Part shown: positions 24,999 through 36,142 of the stretch, piece by piece
Position numbering within the stretch: the first letter of the stretch is position 1
Layout of the letters: each line of letters begins with the position of its first letter
Source: CAJQQY01 sp964564545
GTDB taxonomy: Bacteria > Bacteroidota > Bacteroidia > Chitinophagales > Saprospiraceae
Assembly: GCA_964564545.1 (NCBI GenBank)
Contig: CAZMBP010000026.1
Span: 54,768-118,767 of the forward strand
Length of the DNA stretch: 64,000 bases
Direction: 5' to 3'
The notes under the pieces: model-generated
The model's input: only the letters and a program-made list of their open reading frames with translations
Databases searched by the model: none
Told to the model about the DNA's origin: nothing
Program-made: the position numbers and the translations under genes

Positions 24999-27305
24999 TT
25001 AAAAAGGATATCCAATAGCCAAATTAAAAATTAAGTTTTCACTTCGCCAATCAGAACTTCCAAAATCAAATCGATCAAAAGTCCATTGAAATCCTTCATT
25101 CAAAAAAGGTTTTCGCAAAGGTGTTGCAACATCTAATCGTAAGACTAACAATTCGATATCAAGTCGAAAACCGATCCCTGCACCAACTGTTATTTCTTTC
25201 CAAAAAGTATCAAAATGAAATTCCTGATTAGTTTGAGTAGCATTATTGAGCAACCATACATTTCCTGCATCAACAAAAAGTGCTCCTTTGAAATACTCAA
25301 AAATCCCAAATCGATATTCGCTACTCATCTCTAATTTCACATCTCCGGTTTGATCAAAAAATTGATTCTCCACACCACTCCCTGAGGTCGTTGTTCTCAC
25401 AAATCCTCCTGGCCCTACACTCCGCAAACGAAAGGCACGAAGACTATTGGCACCACCTACAAAAAACTGTTCAATGTAGGGGAGTACATCTGAATTACCA
25501 TAACTAAATCCTACAGCAGGCGAAATTCGAGTAGCCAGCGTATGTTTTTTTATTCTTTTATAAAAACGAAAATCTGTCTCTAAAGAAGTAAATTGAGCGT
25601 AAGGCAAAGCCAAGAATTTATATTTCCCATCCGCATTTTGAGAAAAATTAAAAGCCTTGGCAGCTAGGTGAGTTAAATTTCCAGAGGTATGCAAATTACC
25701 TTTGAAAAACCAATAATCTTTTTTGATGTCTACAGTTTGATTAGTGAAAATATAAGTGTAGTCAAGTCCACCAATGAATAAGTTTTTAAAACTATTTTCC
25801 AATCGAGGATTCGCATTAATCAAGTTTTCAAATGCTTGGGTTTTGTCCAAAACATTCACTCGATTAAGACTAATTGGAAATAACTGATGTTGTTTTTCGG
25901 CAGTTTCTTTCCATTGATACCCCCATTTAAAATTAGTCGAATTGATACTAAAAAGCGAAACCCTTCTTTGAAAATCATTTCCAATCTTTAAGGTAGTTTG
26001 AGGAATAAACAAACCCGAATTAGGTTTTACTTTGAATGGCAAAATATATCTTGGAGCCGAGAAACTTGCTTCCACATTCAATTCCAACGTATTGATAAAA
26101 CCCAAATCATTCCCTACTTGAGTTTCCACTCCTCCTGAAATAGTAGAATTAAATGTGATCGCTTTTTTAAAAATATTTTTATGTAGATAACTGCCTGAGG
26201 CTGCTATTCCATAAAAACGTCCCGTCCGATTATTCAATTCTAAGTTGCCTGAAATATTTTGATCATGAGCAGGTGTGAGATAAAAATTACGATTGACTAT
26301 TGGTTGTAATGAATCTCCTGTTCTCTCATATTTGAGATTGACAAATTTATAAATACCTAAATCCAACAAGTGGCTGACGGAAACATTTTGAAGCCTTTGA
26401 GAAACTACATCGCCTTCATTTTGCAAGATCATTCTGTCCAAAACTTTGTGTGCGACCAACTTTTCATTTTCTAAAATGACCATATCGGATTTAATCTGAA
26501 CCGTATCTTGTTGCGTTGCTAAGTCAGTAGTTGAAAGATCATAATTAGAATGAATGATGGTTTTCCCAATCCGGTATCGTCGATGAGTTGAAGCATCCGT
26601 TGGAGGTTTTACACGCATATAAATGTCTGTAGTAAGAGTTCCAGGCAAGGTATCTATAAAGTAATAAATATGATTTTCGTTAAATTCTAAATAACCATTT
26701 TTTGAGACAACCTCACTCAATCGAGTTCGCTCATTGGCTAAAGCGATTTCGGAATAAAAGACTCCTTCTTTTAGCAAAGTTTTCTTTTGGTACCATTTGA
26801 TCAGTCTTCCGATGGCAGTAGAATCACTTGGCAAATAGATTTTATTGATTTTGTATTGACCATTGGTGAGCACATGATAAGTCATCTCTATTTTCTTTCC
26901 TTTCACCAAAGTGTCTACTTCAATATCTGATCTAAAAAACCCATGGTCTTTGAGCAGGCTTTTCATCCGAAGTCGATTACGGGACTGAGTAACTTCATCG
27001 TAATAAGCAGGAGCTTCACCGAAGTTTCTTTGCATCCACTTCCGAAATCCTTTTTTCTTTTTAGTCTTCTCTCCTATTTGGTGAATCTTTAACCCCAACT
27101 TAAAAATACCTGAATTGGGTTGAGGTTTTATAACTAGATCTAATTCAGATTTTAGCTTTTTCTTTTTTTTGATGTCTTCTGGATTCTTGAACTTGATGGA
27201 GGTTTTACTTACTAAGTATTCATTCTCTCTGAGGTCTTTGGTCACGTTGCAACTAGTCAACCATCCAAAACATAACAATATAAATACGTAAAACTCTTTT
27301 TTCAT
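24999..27305 (-). CDS. tamL: TamL: Omp85/BamA-type outer-membrane lipoprotein
   Basis: 768 residues. The signal peptide ends in a lipobox at LTSC (Cys19), so the protein is a lipoprotein, the trait distinguishing TamL from TamA in Bacteroidota. POTRA-like domains (about 25-330) are followed by the C-terminal 16-strand Omp85 barrel (about 360-768) with the family motif VGGANSLRAFRLRSVGPGG (about 617-635), which contains the lid-lock (V/I)RG(F/Y)-like element in altered form. It is 2 bases downstream of tamB. The pair inserts or folds barrel proteins in the outer membrane. It ends AIGYPF, a phenylalanine-terminated last strand as expected. Confidence 0.88.
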   Translation of the reverse strand: MKKEFYVFILLCFGWLTSCNVTKDLRENEYLVSKTSIKFKNPEDIKKKKKLKSELDLVIKPQPNSGIFKLGLKIHQIGEKTKKKKGFRKWMQRNFGEAPAYYDEVTQSRNRLRMKSLLKDHGFFRSDIEVDTLVKGKKIEMTYHVLTNGQYKINKIYLPSDSTAIGRLIKWYQKKTLLKEGVFYSEIALANERTRLSEVVSKNGYLEFNENHIYYFIDTLPGTLTTDIYMRVKPPTDASTHRRYRIGKTIIHSNYDLSTTDLATQQDTVQIKSDMVILENEKLVAHKVLDRMILQNEGDVVSQRLQNVSVSHLLDLGIYKFVNLKYERTGDSLQPIVNRNFYLTPAHDQNISGNLELNNRTGRFYGIAASGSYLHKNIFKKAITFNSTISGGVETQVGNDLGFINTLELNVEASFSAPRYILPFKVKPNSGLFIPQTTLKIGNDFQRRVSLFSINSTNFKWGYQWKETAEKQHQLFPISLNRVNVLDKTQAFENLINANPRLENSFKNLFIGGLDYTYIFTNQTVDIKKDYWFFKGNLHTSGNLTHLAAKAFNFSQNADGKYKFLALPYAQFTSLETDFRFYKRIKKHTLATRISPAVGFSYGNSDVLPYIEQFFVGGANSLRAFRLRSVGPGGFVRTTTSGSGVENQFFDQTGDVKLEMSSEYRFGIFEYFKGALFVDAGNVWLLNNATQTNQEFHFDTFWKEITVGAGIGFRLDIELLVLRLDVATPLRKPFLNEGFQWTFDRFDFGSSDWRSENLIFNLAIGYPF

Positions 27306-27307
27306 AT

Positions 27308-30300
27308 TTAGTTCTTTTTACCTCCTCCAAAAGATTTACTGACTGAAATACCGACACCAGATTTTACGGCATTCTCTTCGTTCAAAACATCATAATCACT
27401 TTTTCTAAAAACCTTTAATAAATATTCACCAGAATTTGTCAACTTATATTCTAACACAAAATCTCCCGCAATTTGAGAAAAACCAGAAGATTCAGCATCT
27501 GAATTAAGGTCGATGTTACCTCCTGCTTTTATACTAAGTCTATCATTAATTTCTTTGGTTACACCTACTCCTACTTCAGTTATATTTCCTCCTTCACCTT
27601 CGTTAACATATTTCGATTGGTAAGAACTGACATCTATACTAATCTTTACACCTTTGATATATTTATCAGCAAGTTGATTCAATTGTTGAGAAACAAATTT
27701 ACTCACGCTTCCCAAAACAACTGCACTTCCCGTCGAACCAAAACTAGCATCTCCACTCGAAACGATAAACCCATTTAAAATTAATAATCCAAAAACTTGC
27801 TTATTCAGTTCATTGGGATCATTTCTAAGTTCTGCTAATTTTCTTTGAATTTCGCTACTGACAATTGTGCCTTCCGCCTCAGGTATTGCAATATCAAAAG
27901 TCAATTCTGGTGCAGCGATATTTCCATCCATCTTCATTAATACTTCAACATCTTGTCTTTTTTGAGCGACAGATATTTCGGAGGCACTAAGTGTAGTTTG
28001 GTTTTCTATTAATTCAAAAGGAGTCGCTTGGGTAGTATATTTTGCGGTGACATTAAATCGAGCATTGAGAGGATCACCACTAAATTCAACCGAACCACCT
28101 TCCACAATTTCAAAGTCCCGCTTGAATATATCGGTATAGGAAAATTTATATTTTCCAGATTGAATCACATAATTTCCAAAAATATTTACTTCGCCAGAAG
28201 GTAATAGATTGATGAGTAAATCAGAGTTCCCTTTTGCTTCCAACTGATCGCCCGTGAGCGGATCAACGATCACTCTAAAAATAGCGGAATCTGTCAATTC
28301 TAGATTTAAGCGAATTTCTGCTGGGAAAGCATTTTGGATTTCGTAAGCGATTTTTGTGGAATCTTCGCTTTTGGTTGCGTAGGTTTCAGGATTTCCGAAA
28401 ATGATAAAATTCTCTTCCAAAAAACTCTCTTCCTCAGAAAATGCTGAAACATTTAATTCGGAACCTTCTAAAGTTTTCGCATTCACTTCAATCAATGGAT
28501 TTTCAACTATGCCTCGAATACTTGCATTTGCATTCAAAAATAGTTTTCCATAAAACAACTCATTGTCAGTTGATTGAGTGTTGAGGAATGTAAATCGATT
28601 GGTACTCAGATTTAAATCTAATTTAAAATTAGAGAAAAAATCATGAGTAATTTTCCCACTCAAAATAGCTTTGTCCTTCCTCCAATCATTTAAAGCAAGT
28701 GTTCCTAAATTTATTTCTTGGTTGGTGATTTTTATTTCTCCTTCGTTGACTGCATACCTAGTTTTGGAAAAATCAATCACCGTACTTATCTGATTTAGAT
28801 TTAAAGTTCCAATAATTTTTGGTTGATCAGGAGTTCCATTTAAAGAAAATATCCCATTGACTGTTCCTCTACTTTGACCAAATAAGCCGACGACTAAAGG
28901 ATCAATTAACCTCAATTGAAGGGAAGGAATATTGGCAGTAACATCATATTGAGAAGTTTCAATATTATAATCTCCTGCAACCTCGAAGTTATTCTCCTCC
29001 CCTTCTAACAATACTTTTACATTTATATTCTTCGAATTAATTGGTTGTTCTAAATCAATATTCAAAGCGCCTACAGGCTCGTCATTAAATGACATATCGG
29101 GAATCGTCAAATCAGCGGTATAATGTAAATTTTTAAATGGGTCGATCACTTTTAAGTCTCCATTAAGCATTCCTGAGAAGTTGACATTTTCAATATTTGC
29201 CAATTTAGAAAACTCTCTTAATTGAAAATCTTTAAAAGAAATATTGATTGGAGAAATTTGTTCATTTACACTTTTTGTCAAACTGTGAATTCCTAATGAT
29301 TGATCTTCGTAACTAAAAATCAAATCATTAATCAAGAGAAAATTTGTGCTAAATTCGATAAAACTATTTTTATCAATCTGCCAAGATTTGTTGTTGGCTA
29401 TCATTTCATTTCCAAATTCTACTCGAGAATTTTCAGCGCTAGGAGTAACGCTTGCGGCGATATTTAAGAGTTGTTCAATCGTATCATTTTCGACATGTAA
29501 ATCAAAATACATGCTGTCATTCAATAACTTATTTTTTAAATTAATTTGCGAAACACTCCCACCTGACGGATCATCTATTTCATTGATAACCAATTGATTA
29601 GATAGCTCTTTTGTATTTCCACTTAGGTTCCAACCGACGTTTTTGATTTTAATCCTATTATATAAAATTTTCTCTGCGCCAATGGAAAGGTTTAGGTTTT
29701 TTTCCTTCGAATTAAAATTCCCCACTAGTCTCGCATTTTCCATTGAGTTTAGTTGAGGAACAAAAATATTAATTGAATTAATGTCTTTTAATTGAAATTC
29801 TAAATCAAAATTTTGAGTTCTTTCAAAGTCTTGATACTCTTTTACTTTTTGACTTTTTGATGAAAAATTATCCAAAGGATAGTGATCATTGATGTAAGCT
29901 AAAATCAAATCAGGCAATTCCTGCAAATTATAATCTCCTTTGATTTCACCAGTCAAAAAAGAAGACTGGATGGTTAAATTTCTATTGGAGGGACTTGATC
30001 TAGTTCCTTTTATTTCTAGAGAATCTGCATTGAATTTTTCGCCTTGATGGTTAATGACTATTTCTGTCAAATTCATTTCCCCATCAAAATCTTCAATATT
30101 TTTCCCGCTAAAATTCATATCTAATTTGGCGCTTAAACTCAATTGGTTTTCCATCAAGTTTAATTTTTCCAAATTTAAAGTATCAACCAACATCGTAAAT
30201 TCGTAAACTGGTTTCTCTTCTGAAAGGCTAACTTTACCATCAAAGTCAACCGTAGCATTTGGATCTTTTAAATCTAATTTTCCAAGAAAAATTCTTTGTT

Positions 30301-32284
30301 GTAAAACCCCATCTACCAAAATATTTTTATACTGATAATTTCGATATTCTAGTTCTTCAATTTCCGTTTTTAAATCAGCATCCAAACTGTCAAGTGTAAA
30401 TCCTTTTCCTTTCAATGTTGCATTTAACGTTACCTTCCCTAATTGCAAACTATCTCCAAGCAATCGTCCTAACTGAAATTTATTCAACCGAACATCACCT
30501 TTGTAATCTGCCGAAGAATAATCTTTATTAAAATCCATAAAAATATCACTCTCCAAAATTCCCAAGTCGGTGGAGAGTTTTCCATTCAAATCAAATGTAG
30601 TCAAACTCCCATCAAACTTTCCCTCATATCTAATTTTGCCAAGTGTATCGAGCATCGGAGGAAGTCCAGTTTTTACAAATCCATCCAAGTCATCGGTTAT
30701 GGTAAAAATGTTTTCGATGTTTAAGTCCAGTTTCATTTTGTCGATATCTGGCAGTCCAACGATCTTTCCAGTTAAATCAAAGCCTGTGTCTGCATCAGTT
30801 TTTAATTTTAATTGATTGACATCAACATCTGCGATTTTCCCTTTCAACTCACCTTCTAAATTAAAAACGCCAAAGTCTTTTAATCCTTCTGGCAAGTTTA
30901 CATCTTTCAAAATGGAATTCAATTTTTCATAGGAAGTTGATAATTCTTCTACGTTTAAATCGAATTTCATTTTTTCATTTTCTAATACATTTTTGACCAA
31001 ACCATTCATCTTTAGCACCAAGGCATCTTCTACTTCAACATCTACTCGTTCGGCAGTAAAATCATTTATAGTTCCTGAAACGATTCCATTCAACTTGATA
31101 AATCTATTAGTCGTTAAATCTACTAAAGGTAATTTTGCAAGTGCGCCAACGAAGTATTTCAAATCGTTGGAAGTTATTATTGTTTTGGAAAAATTAGCTG
31201 TAAATATACTGTTATAAAACTCCTTATCAAGTTCCATGAAATTATCAAATTCGATCATCGTTGTATTATGAATTCGTGAATTGGGAGTATTTACCTGCAA
31301 ATTACTAAGCGCTATTTGTTGAGGTTTAATTACTACAGTAGCTCTAAAATTATTCAACGTGAATCCACTTTTTTCTTGAACTTGTAAAGATTGAATAATG
31401 GCCACAAAGTTATTCCTGTCCCAGAGAAAGTTTTTAATATTTAAATCTAGATCCTTTAAGGCGAGGTCATTTACATCAAATTGGTTGCTAGATTTTTGGG
31501 CATTTTTATTTTTTATAAAAACATCTGAATCATTTATGGTACAATCATTAACGATGAAATCCCAGCCAGCGTACGGAAAACTTAAGCCACTAGAATCGTT
31601 CTCTACATCTTGATTTTTTGCAACTTTCGATTCATTTGACTTTGCTAACACAAGTTTCACCAAACTATTATTCAGGTCTATCTTTTGAACTTTAACTTGC
31701 TTATTTTTCAAATCCATCACATCCACATTTACTGCAAGTTCTCCTAAAATAGTTTGTAAGTTCAATCCTGTCTTCTCATCAATCAAATTGAAATTCACTT
31801 TTTGTAACAATACATTCCCAATTTCAAATTCCCATCCATTATTAGTTGTGGTGTCTTTTTCCACTTTAGGTTTATTTGAAGAAAAAGCATCAATCAAAAA
31901 ATTAACATTAAAAAGAGAATCATTGGAAGTCCGATGAAGATTAACTGTCGCTTGATTAAAAGTAACTTGATTAAGGTGTATTTGACTATCAAAAAGAGAA
32001 AACAAACCGATACTTGCATCTAACTCTTGAGCAAAAAGTAACGTATCTTTTTGATGGTCTTCGATGTAGATATTTTGGAGGGAAACAGTTTTGAAAAATT
32101 TAATATCAACACTTTCTATTTCAACTTTTGTATCTAAAGTTTTAGAAAGATTATTGGTTACTTTTTGGACAATCCATGTTTGAACAGTTGGTATTTGAAT
32201 TGAAATATACAACAGTAGAAAAAGTAACAAAAGTGTAATAATACCTTTGCTCAAAATTCTAAATATTTTTTTGCGATACTTCAT
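27308..32284 (-). CDS. tamB: TamB/AsmA-like translocation and assembly module protein
   Basis: 1658 residues: one N-terminal membrane anchor (about 8-28), a very long periplasmic beta-groove built of repeated AsmA/DUF490-type elements, and a C-terminal TamB domain (about 1270-1658) with FSYTDIFKRDFEIVEGGSVE and the QVFGLLILNGFIV segment. TamB-like proteins bridge the two membranes and may carry phospholipids or assist barrel insertion. Operonic with TamL two bases downstream. The AUG start at 32284 follows the anchor-like region directly. No CRP/FNR-type box lies in front, so it is probably constitutive. Confidence 0.88.
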   Translation of the reverse strand: MKYRKKIFRILSKGIITLLLLFLLLYISIQIPTVQTWIVQKVTNNLSKTLDTKVEIESVDIKFFKTVSLQNIYIEDHQKDTLLFAQELDASIGLFSLFDSQIHLNQVTFNQATVNLHRTSNDSLFNVNFLIDAFSSNKPKVEKDTTTNNGWEFEIGNVLLQKVNFNLIDEKTGLNLQTILGELAVNVDVMDLKNKQVKVQKIDLNNSLVKLVLAKSNESKVAKNQDVENDSSGLSFPYAGWDFIVNDCTINDSDVFIKNKNAQKSSNQFDVNDLALKDLDLNIKNFLWDRNNFVAIIQSLQVQEKSGFTLNNFRATVVIKPQQIALSNLQVNTPNSRIHNTTMIEFDNFMELDKEFYNSIFTANFSKTIITSNDLKYFVGALAKLPLVDLTTNRFIKLNGIVSGTINDFTAERVDVEVEDALVLKMNGLVKNVLENEKMKFDLNVEELSTSYEKLNSILKDVNLPEGLKDFGVFNLEGELKGKIADVDVNQLKLKTDADTGFDLTGKIVGLPDIDKMKLDLNIENIFTITDDLDGFVKTGLPPMLDTLGKIRYEGKFDGSLTTFDLNGKLSTDLGILESDIFMDFNKDYSSADYKGDVRLNKFQLGRLLGDSLQLGKVTLNATLKGKGFTLDSLDADLKTEIEELEYRNYQYKNILVDGVLQQRIFLGKLDLKDPNATVDFDGKVSLSEEKPVYEFTMLVDTLNLEKLNLMENQLSLSAKLDMNFSGKNIEDFDGEMNLTEIVINHQGEKFNADSLEIKGTRSSPSNRNLTIQSSFLTGEIKGDYNLQELPDLILAYINDHYPLDNFSSKSQKVKEYQDFERTQNFDLEFQLKDINSINIFVPQLNSMENARLVGNFNSKEKNLNLSIGAEKILYNRIKIKNVGWNLSGNTKELSNQLVINEIDDPSGGSVSQINLKNKLLNDSMYFDLHVENDTIEQLLNIAASVTPSAENSRVEFGNEMIANNKSWQIDKNSFIEFSTNFLLINDLIFSYEDQSLGIHSLTKSVNEQISPINISFKDFQLREFSKLANIENVNFSGMLNGDLKVIDPFKNLHYTADLTIPDMSFNDEPVGALNIDLEQPINSKNINVKVLLEGEENNFEVAGDYNIETSQYDVTANIPSLQLRLIDPLVVGLFGQSRGTVNGIFSLNGTPDQPKIIGTLNLNQISTVIDFSKTRYAVNEGEIKITNQEINLGTLALNDWRKDKAILSGKITHDFFSNFKLDLNLSTNRFTFLNTQSTDNELFYGKLFLNANASIRGIVENPLIEVNAKTLEGSELNVSAFSEEESFLEENFIIFGNPETYATKSEDSTKIAYEIQNAFPAEIRLNLELTDSAIFRVIVDPLTGDQLEAKGNSDLLINLLPSGEVNIFGNYVIQSGKYKFSYTDIFKRDFEIVEGGSVEFSGDPLNARFNVTAKYTTQATPFELIENQTTLSASEISVAQKRQDVEVLMKMDGNIAAPELTFDIAIPEAEGTIVSSEIQRKLAELRNDPNELNKQVFGLLILNGFIVSSGDASFGSTGSAVVLGSVSKFVSQQLNQLADKYIKGVKISIDVSSYQSKYVNEGEGGNITEVGVGVTKEINDRLSIKAGGNIDLNSDAESSGFSQIAGDFVLEYKLTNSGEYLLKVFRKSDYDVLNEENAVKSGVGISVSKSFGGGKKN

Positions 32285-32595
32285 TCTTTAACTTGGGAAC
32301 TGCGTTTATCAGCTGAAAATAAGGGTGAAAAGAGATAATAGAAAAAACTAAAAGATTAATATTTATGATGATATAAAAACTACTTTAAGTATTAAATTCA
32401 ACAATTAAAACGTCCTGATTATTACTCAAAACTACTAAATATATGACCCTTAATATTGAATTTGTTTTAAATAAAAAATATAAAGCTTAATATTTTTTTT
32501 TAAATTTACACTGCATCATTTATCAGAAGAGCGATTATCACTCTTCCTCCAACCAAATTGCCACTAATATTAATTTTTTAAACTTGGATTTACTT

Positions 32596-35544
32596 ATGTA
32601 CTTATCTTCTAGTCACATCCAAGCTCTCCTATGTTTATTGGTTGCTACTTTTTCTTTTAGCGAGATGGTATTTTGTCAAACATCAAATTACCATGTCGAA
32701 TATTTTAATGTAAGAGATGGACTTTCTCATCGACATGTTACCTCGATACTTCAAGATAAAAAAGGTAGAATATGGATAGGAACCCGATCAGGGATTGATC
32801 TATATGATGGTTATCAATTTTATAATTTCTCTTCTATCCATGAAGATCAGCTGAATTTAGATAACGAAGTAGTTTCAGCGATGGTGGAGGATAATAATGG
32901 CTTAATTTGGGTTGGGACTGATCTCGGCTTAAAGGTTATCAACCCTTATACAAAAAAGAGTACTGCTCTTTTTCCAAATACCAAGATTTTTGATCTTGCC
33001 ATTAAGCAAAATGGAGAGATTCTAATTTCTAATAATGACAAAAAAATCTGGGTTGCAAAAGATCCAGATTCTATAGAATTATTTTTGGAATTATCTTCTA
33101 ATATTAAAGGTATACAAGTAGATAAAAATGGAATCATTTGGTTAAGGGGATCTAAAAGAAAATTATATCGTGTACAGGATAAACAGTATGATTCTTTTGA
33201 TGTAAAGAATATTTATCAAGGCTCTGATAAAGAGTACTTTAGAACTAAAAAATCATTTTATCTAGATAAGGATGATAACTTTTATATTCATTTCAACTAT
33301 TGTAAAGTATTTCAATTTGATAAAGAAAAAAAGAATTTTACTTCAATAAAAGGTGATACAACTACCTTACTCTGTGAAGTAGAGCAATTATTAGAAAAAT
33401 ATATTGACCAACATTCTGAACTCAAAGATATTCACAGCCAATATCATCTTTCCAAACGCATGTTTATCCATACTATAATTCAGGATCAAGTGAATAATAT
33501 ATGGGTGGGAACTAGATTAGGATTATTTAAAATAAATAAAAAGCAAATACAGTTCGAAACTCCTAAAGAGAATAATCGCCTTAGCTTACGAAATATAATT
33601 GAAACTTCAAATGGGATGATTTATATGGGAAGTTATTCAGGATTGCAAAAATATGATCCTAGCAAAAAGGAATATGTCAACCTAAACAAATTGCTCAATA
33701 AAAAACTTCTATCTCAATTGGGAGCACCGAGAACCCTTTTGCTTGATAAAAAGGAAAAAGGAATCTGGATTGGATCTCATGGAAGAAATATACATTACTG
33801 GGACTTAAAAACTAATTTCCTGGAAAGAATTAATTCTCCTAGTTATTCATTAAAGTCTTCTATTTATGACCACCAAGGGAAGTTGTGGTTTGGAGGCGAT
33901 GATGGTTTAATTTATTCATTACCTAAAGATCCAAAAAAATTTTATAAAGTATCCACAGGAAAACCTGGTACACAATTGCTTTTTTCTATAGTTCATTCAT
34001 TTGCACAATATAATAATGATACAATTCTTGTTGGTACCAATAATGGTCTATTTTTATTAAATACTATTTCGATGAAAATAACCAAATATAAAAATCAAAA
34101 ATACTCCAATCTTTTTTCTTCACTCGACATATATAGTTTTACTAAAGATAGCTTTGGGAACTTTTGGATGGGAACATTTCAAAAAGGAATAATTATTTTG
34201 GATTCTGCCCTAAACTTTAACCAAAGGCTTACGATAAAAGACGGTCTTCCAAATTCTACTATATATAACATATTACAATCTGACGAAAACAATTATTGGA
34301 TAAGTACTGACTATGGCTTGAGTCAATACAATAGATCTACAGGAGTATTCAAAAATTTCTTTACAGATGATGGTATTGCCCATAATGAATTTAATCAAGG
34401 ATCAGCATTAAAGGCAAGTGATGGAACTTTTTATTTTGGAGGAATCAATGGATTAACATCTTTTAAGCCTAAGCAGATTAATGAAAATAAAATCCCTTCG
34501 AAGCCTTTTATTTCAAAAGTTAAAAAATATGATACTGACAAAAATGAAATGATTGAGAATCTAATTTTTAATGAAGAAGAAGGAATTGAACTTTTTCCAA
34601 ATGATCAATTTGTTGAATTCTCTTTTGCTTCTGATGAATATTCAGATACCAGGACTTATCGATTCAAATATTTGCTAGAAGGATATAATAAAACTTGGGT
34701 AGATAACAATAATATCAATAGTGTTCAATTTAATAATCTGGATCCTGGAAAATATCTACTTCGTGTGCAGTCGGCCAACTCTAGTGGTATTTGGTATCCA
34801 GAAGAGATCAAAGTTCCAATTATTGTTCACCCCACGTTTTATCAAACTAAATGGTTTCTTGGATTAATGATATTATCAGGTATAGGGATATTAGGCTTGG
34901 TCTATACTATTCGTATTCGACAAATTAAACAAATTGAAAATATTCGAACTAAAATCGCTCGTAATCTTCATGATGATGTTAGTAATACATTGAATAATAT
35001 TTCCATTATCGCCACTATGTTGAATAATAAAAAATTATCAGAACACGAATTTGATCAAGAAGTTCATCGTATCAAACGACTCAGTAAGGAAGCTGTAATC
35101 AATATCTCGGATGTAATTTGGACGGTCAATACTGAAAAAGAGAAGTTGGATGATTTAATTATTCGTCTTGAAGATGTTGCGGATGATTATTTACTTCCTA
35201 TGAATATTGCTTTCAAGTTTAATATTGGAAAATTTAAACGGAATAAAAATTTAAGTATCCAAACGCGACAAAACATCCTTTTGATTTTAAAGGAAGCACT
35301 CAATAATATCAGTAAACATAGTCAAGCTTCTTTTGTAACAATAAATCTTTATAACAAGGATGGTCAATTCAATATGAGTATTCAAAATGACAATGCTAAC
35401 TCATCATATAATGTCGATGCCAAAAACATGAACATTGGTTTGGCTAGTATGAAATACCGTGCTAAACAACTTAGTGGAACGATTGTTACAAAAATGGAGG
35501 ATAATAATTTTACTGTGACTCTTCATACTAAACAAATTGATTAA
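32596..35544 (+). CDS. Periplasmic two-component sensor kinase (Reg_prop/Y_Y_Y/HisKA_3)
   Basis: 982 residues from the ATG at 32596 (a TTG at 32584 would add four). A signal peptide (about 1-28) is followed by two seven-bladed propellers of ligand-sensing Reg_prop repeats (GRIWIGTRSGIDLYDG, GLIWVGTDLGLKVINP and later GNFWMGTFQKGI), then a Y_Y_Y domain (about 655-735), a membrane segment near 755-775, a HisKA_3 dimerisation domain with His792 in ARNLHDDVSNTLNN, and a HATPase (about 855-975) with GLASMKYRAKQL. This is the NarX-like arrangement, similar to the N-terminal half of Bacteroidota hybrid sensors but without a fused regulator. The LuxR-type regulator 600 bases downstream is the likely partner. 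Confidence 0.9.
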   Translation: MYLSSSHIQALLCLLVATFSFSEMVFCQTSNYHVEYFNVRDGLSHRHVTSILQDKKGRIWIGTRSGIDLYDGYQFYNFSSIHEDQLNLDNEVVSAMVEDNNGLIWVGTDLGLKVINPYTKKSTALFPNTKIFDLAIKQNGEILISNNDKKIWVAKDPDSIELFLELSSNIKGIQVDKNGIIWLRGSKRKLYRVQDKQYDSFDVKNIYQGSDKEYFRTKKSFYLDKDDNFYIHFNYCKVFQFDKEKKNFTSIKGDTTTLLCEVEQLLEKYIDQHSELKDIHSQYHLSKRMFIHTIIQDQVNNIWVGTRLGLFKINKKQIQFETPKENNRLSLRNIIETSNGMIYMGSYSGLQKYDPSKKEYVNLNKLLNKKLLSQLGAPRTLLLDKKEKGIWIGSHGRNIHYWDLKTNFLERINSPSYSLKSSIYDHQGKLWFGGDDGLIYSLPKDPKKFYKVSTGKPGTQLLFSIVHSFAQYNNDTILVGTNNGLFLLNTISMKITKYKNQKYSNLFSSLDIYSFTKDSFGNFWMGTFQKGIIILDSALNFNQRLTIKDGLPNSTIYNILQSDENNYWISTDYGLSQYNRSTGVFKNFFTDDGIAHNEFNQGSALKASDGTFYFGGINGLTSFKPKQINENKIPSKPFISKVKKYDTDKNEMIENLIFNEEEGIELFPNDQFVEFSFASDEYSDTRTYRFKYLLEGYNKTWVDNNNINSVQFNNLDPGKYLLRVQSANSSGIWYPEEIKVPIIVHPTFYQTKWFLGLMILSGIGILGLVYTIRIRQIKQIENIRTKIARNLHDDVSNTLNNISIIATMLNNKKLSEHEFDQEVHRIKRLSKEAVINISDVIWTVNTEKEKLDDLIIRLEDVADDYLLPMNIAFKFNIGKFKRNKNLSIQTRQNILLILKEALNNISKHSQASFVTINLYNKDGQFNMSIQNDNANSSYNVDAKNMNIGLASMKYRAKQLSGTIVTKMEDNNFTVTLHTKQID

Positions 35545-36142
35545 AATGAGTGCTGCTGAAATTTGTAGTTTTTAAGATTCATTTTCTACAAATTTCATCT
35601 TAACTTTGAATTGTCCTCAAAAAATTGAACATTTGCCTCCTCTAAATTAAACAATAACAAAGTTTGATAATTATTTTCAATTGTTATTATAACCCCCTTT
35701 TTCAAAATCATTTAGCTCTCCTTTATTTATTTTCAAATAGAGATTTTTTTTTCTAAAACAGAATTTGATTTTAAATTTAATTATTTGACCTAATAAGAAA
35801 TTATAGGATTTATAATTTGGGTATGATTAGCATATTTAATGCTTCTATATAGTTGACCAATCGTCTGATAAACTATTACCACTCCTGTTAACTACCATTA
35901 TTCAAATATAAAAAAGTCCAATAACGCTTAAATTAACTTGATTTTTTTGTTTTTAAAAGAATCCAATTCATTCAACCATCATCTTTCAAATTTAGAATTA
36001 GATAGAAATTTACATTCAGATTTTTTAACCCAAAGTGAAAAACACATCAGTAATTTAATTGAAAAGGAAATTAATTATCTATTAAAAAGAATTTAAAGAG
36101 GAACAAGATTAATTCGTTTAAAAAATCTAAAAAAACGTTTAA
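35545..36142. other. 600-base gap between kinase and regulator; possible remnant
   Basis: Mostly AT-rich and unstructured. On the plus strand 35938-36096 holds a 52-codon frame (TTG start) with a charged helical product containing SNLELDRNLHSDFLTQSEKH. It might be a decayed gene end or chance; its start codon is poor and upstream sequence closes with a stop. Confidence 0.3.

Noticed and set aside
27308..32284. Genes on the plus strand opposite tamB
   Set aside because: Several open frames of 70-85 codons exist, but they are mirror images of the repeated tamB coding pattern without start context or recognisable products.
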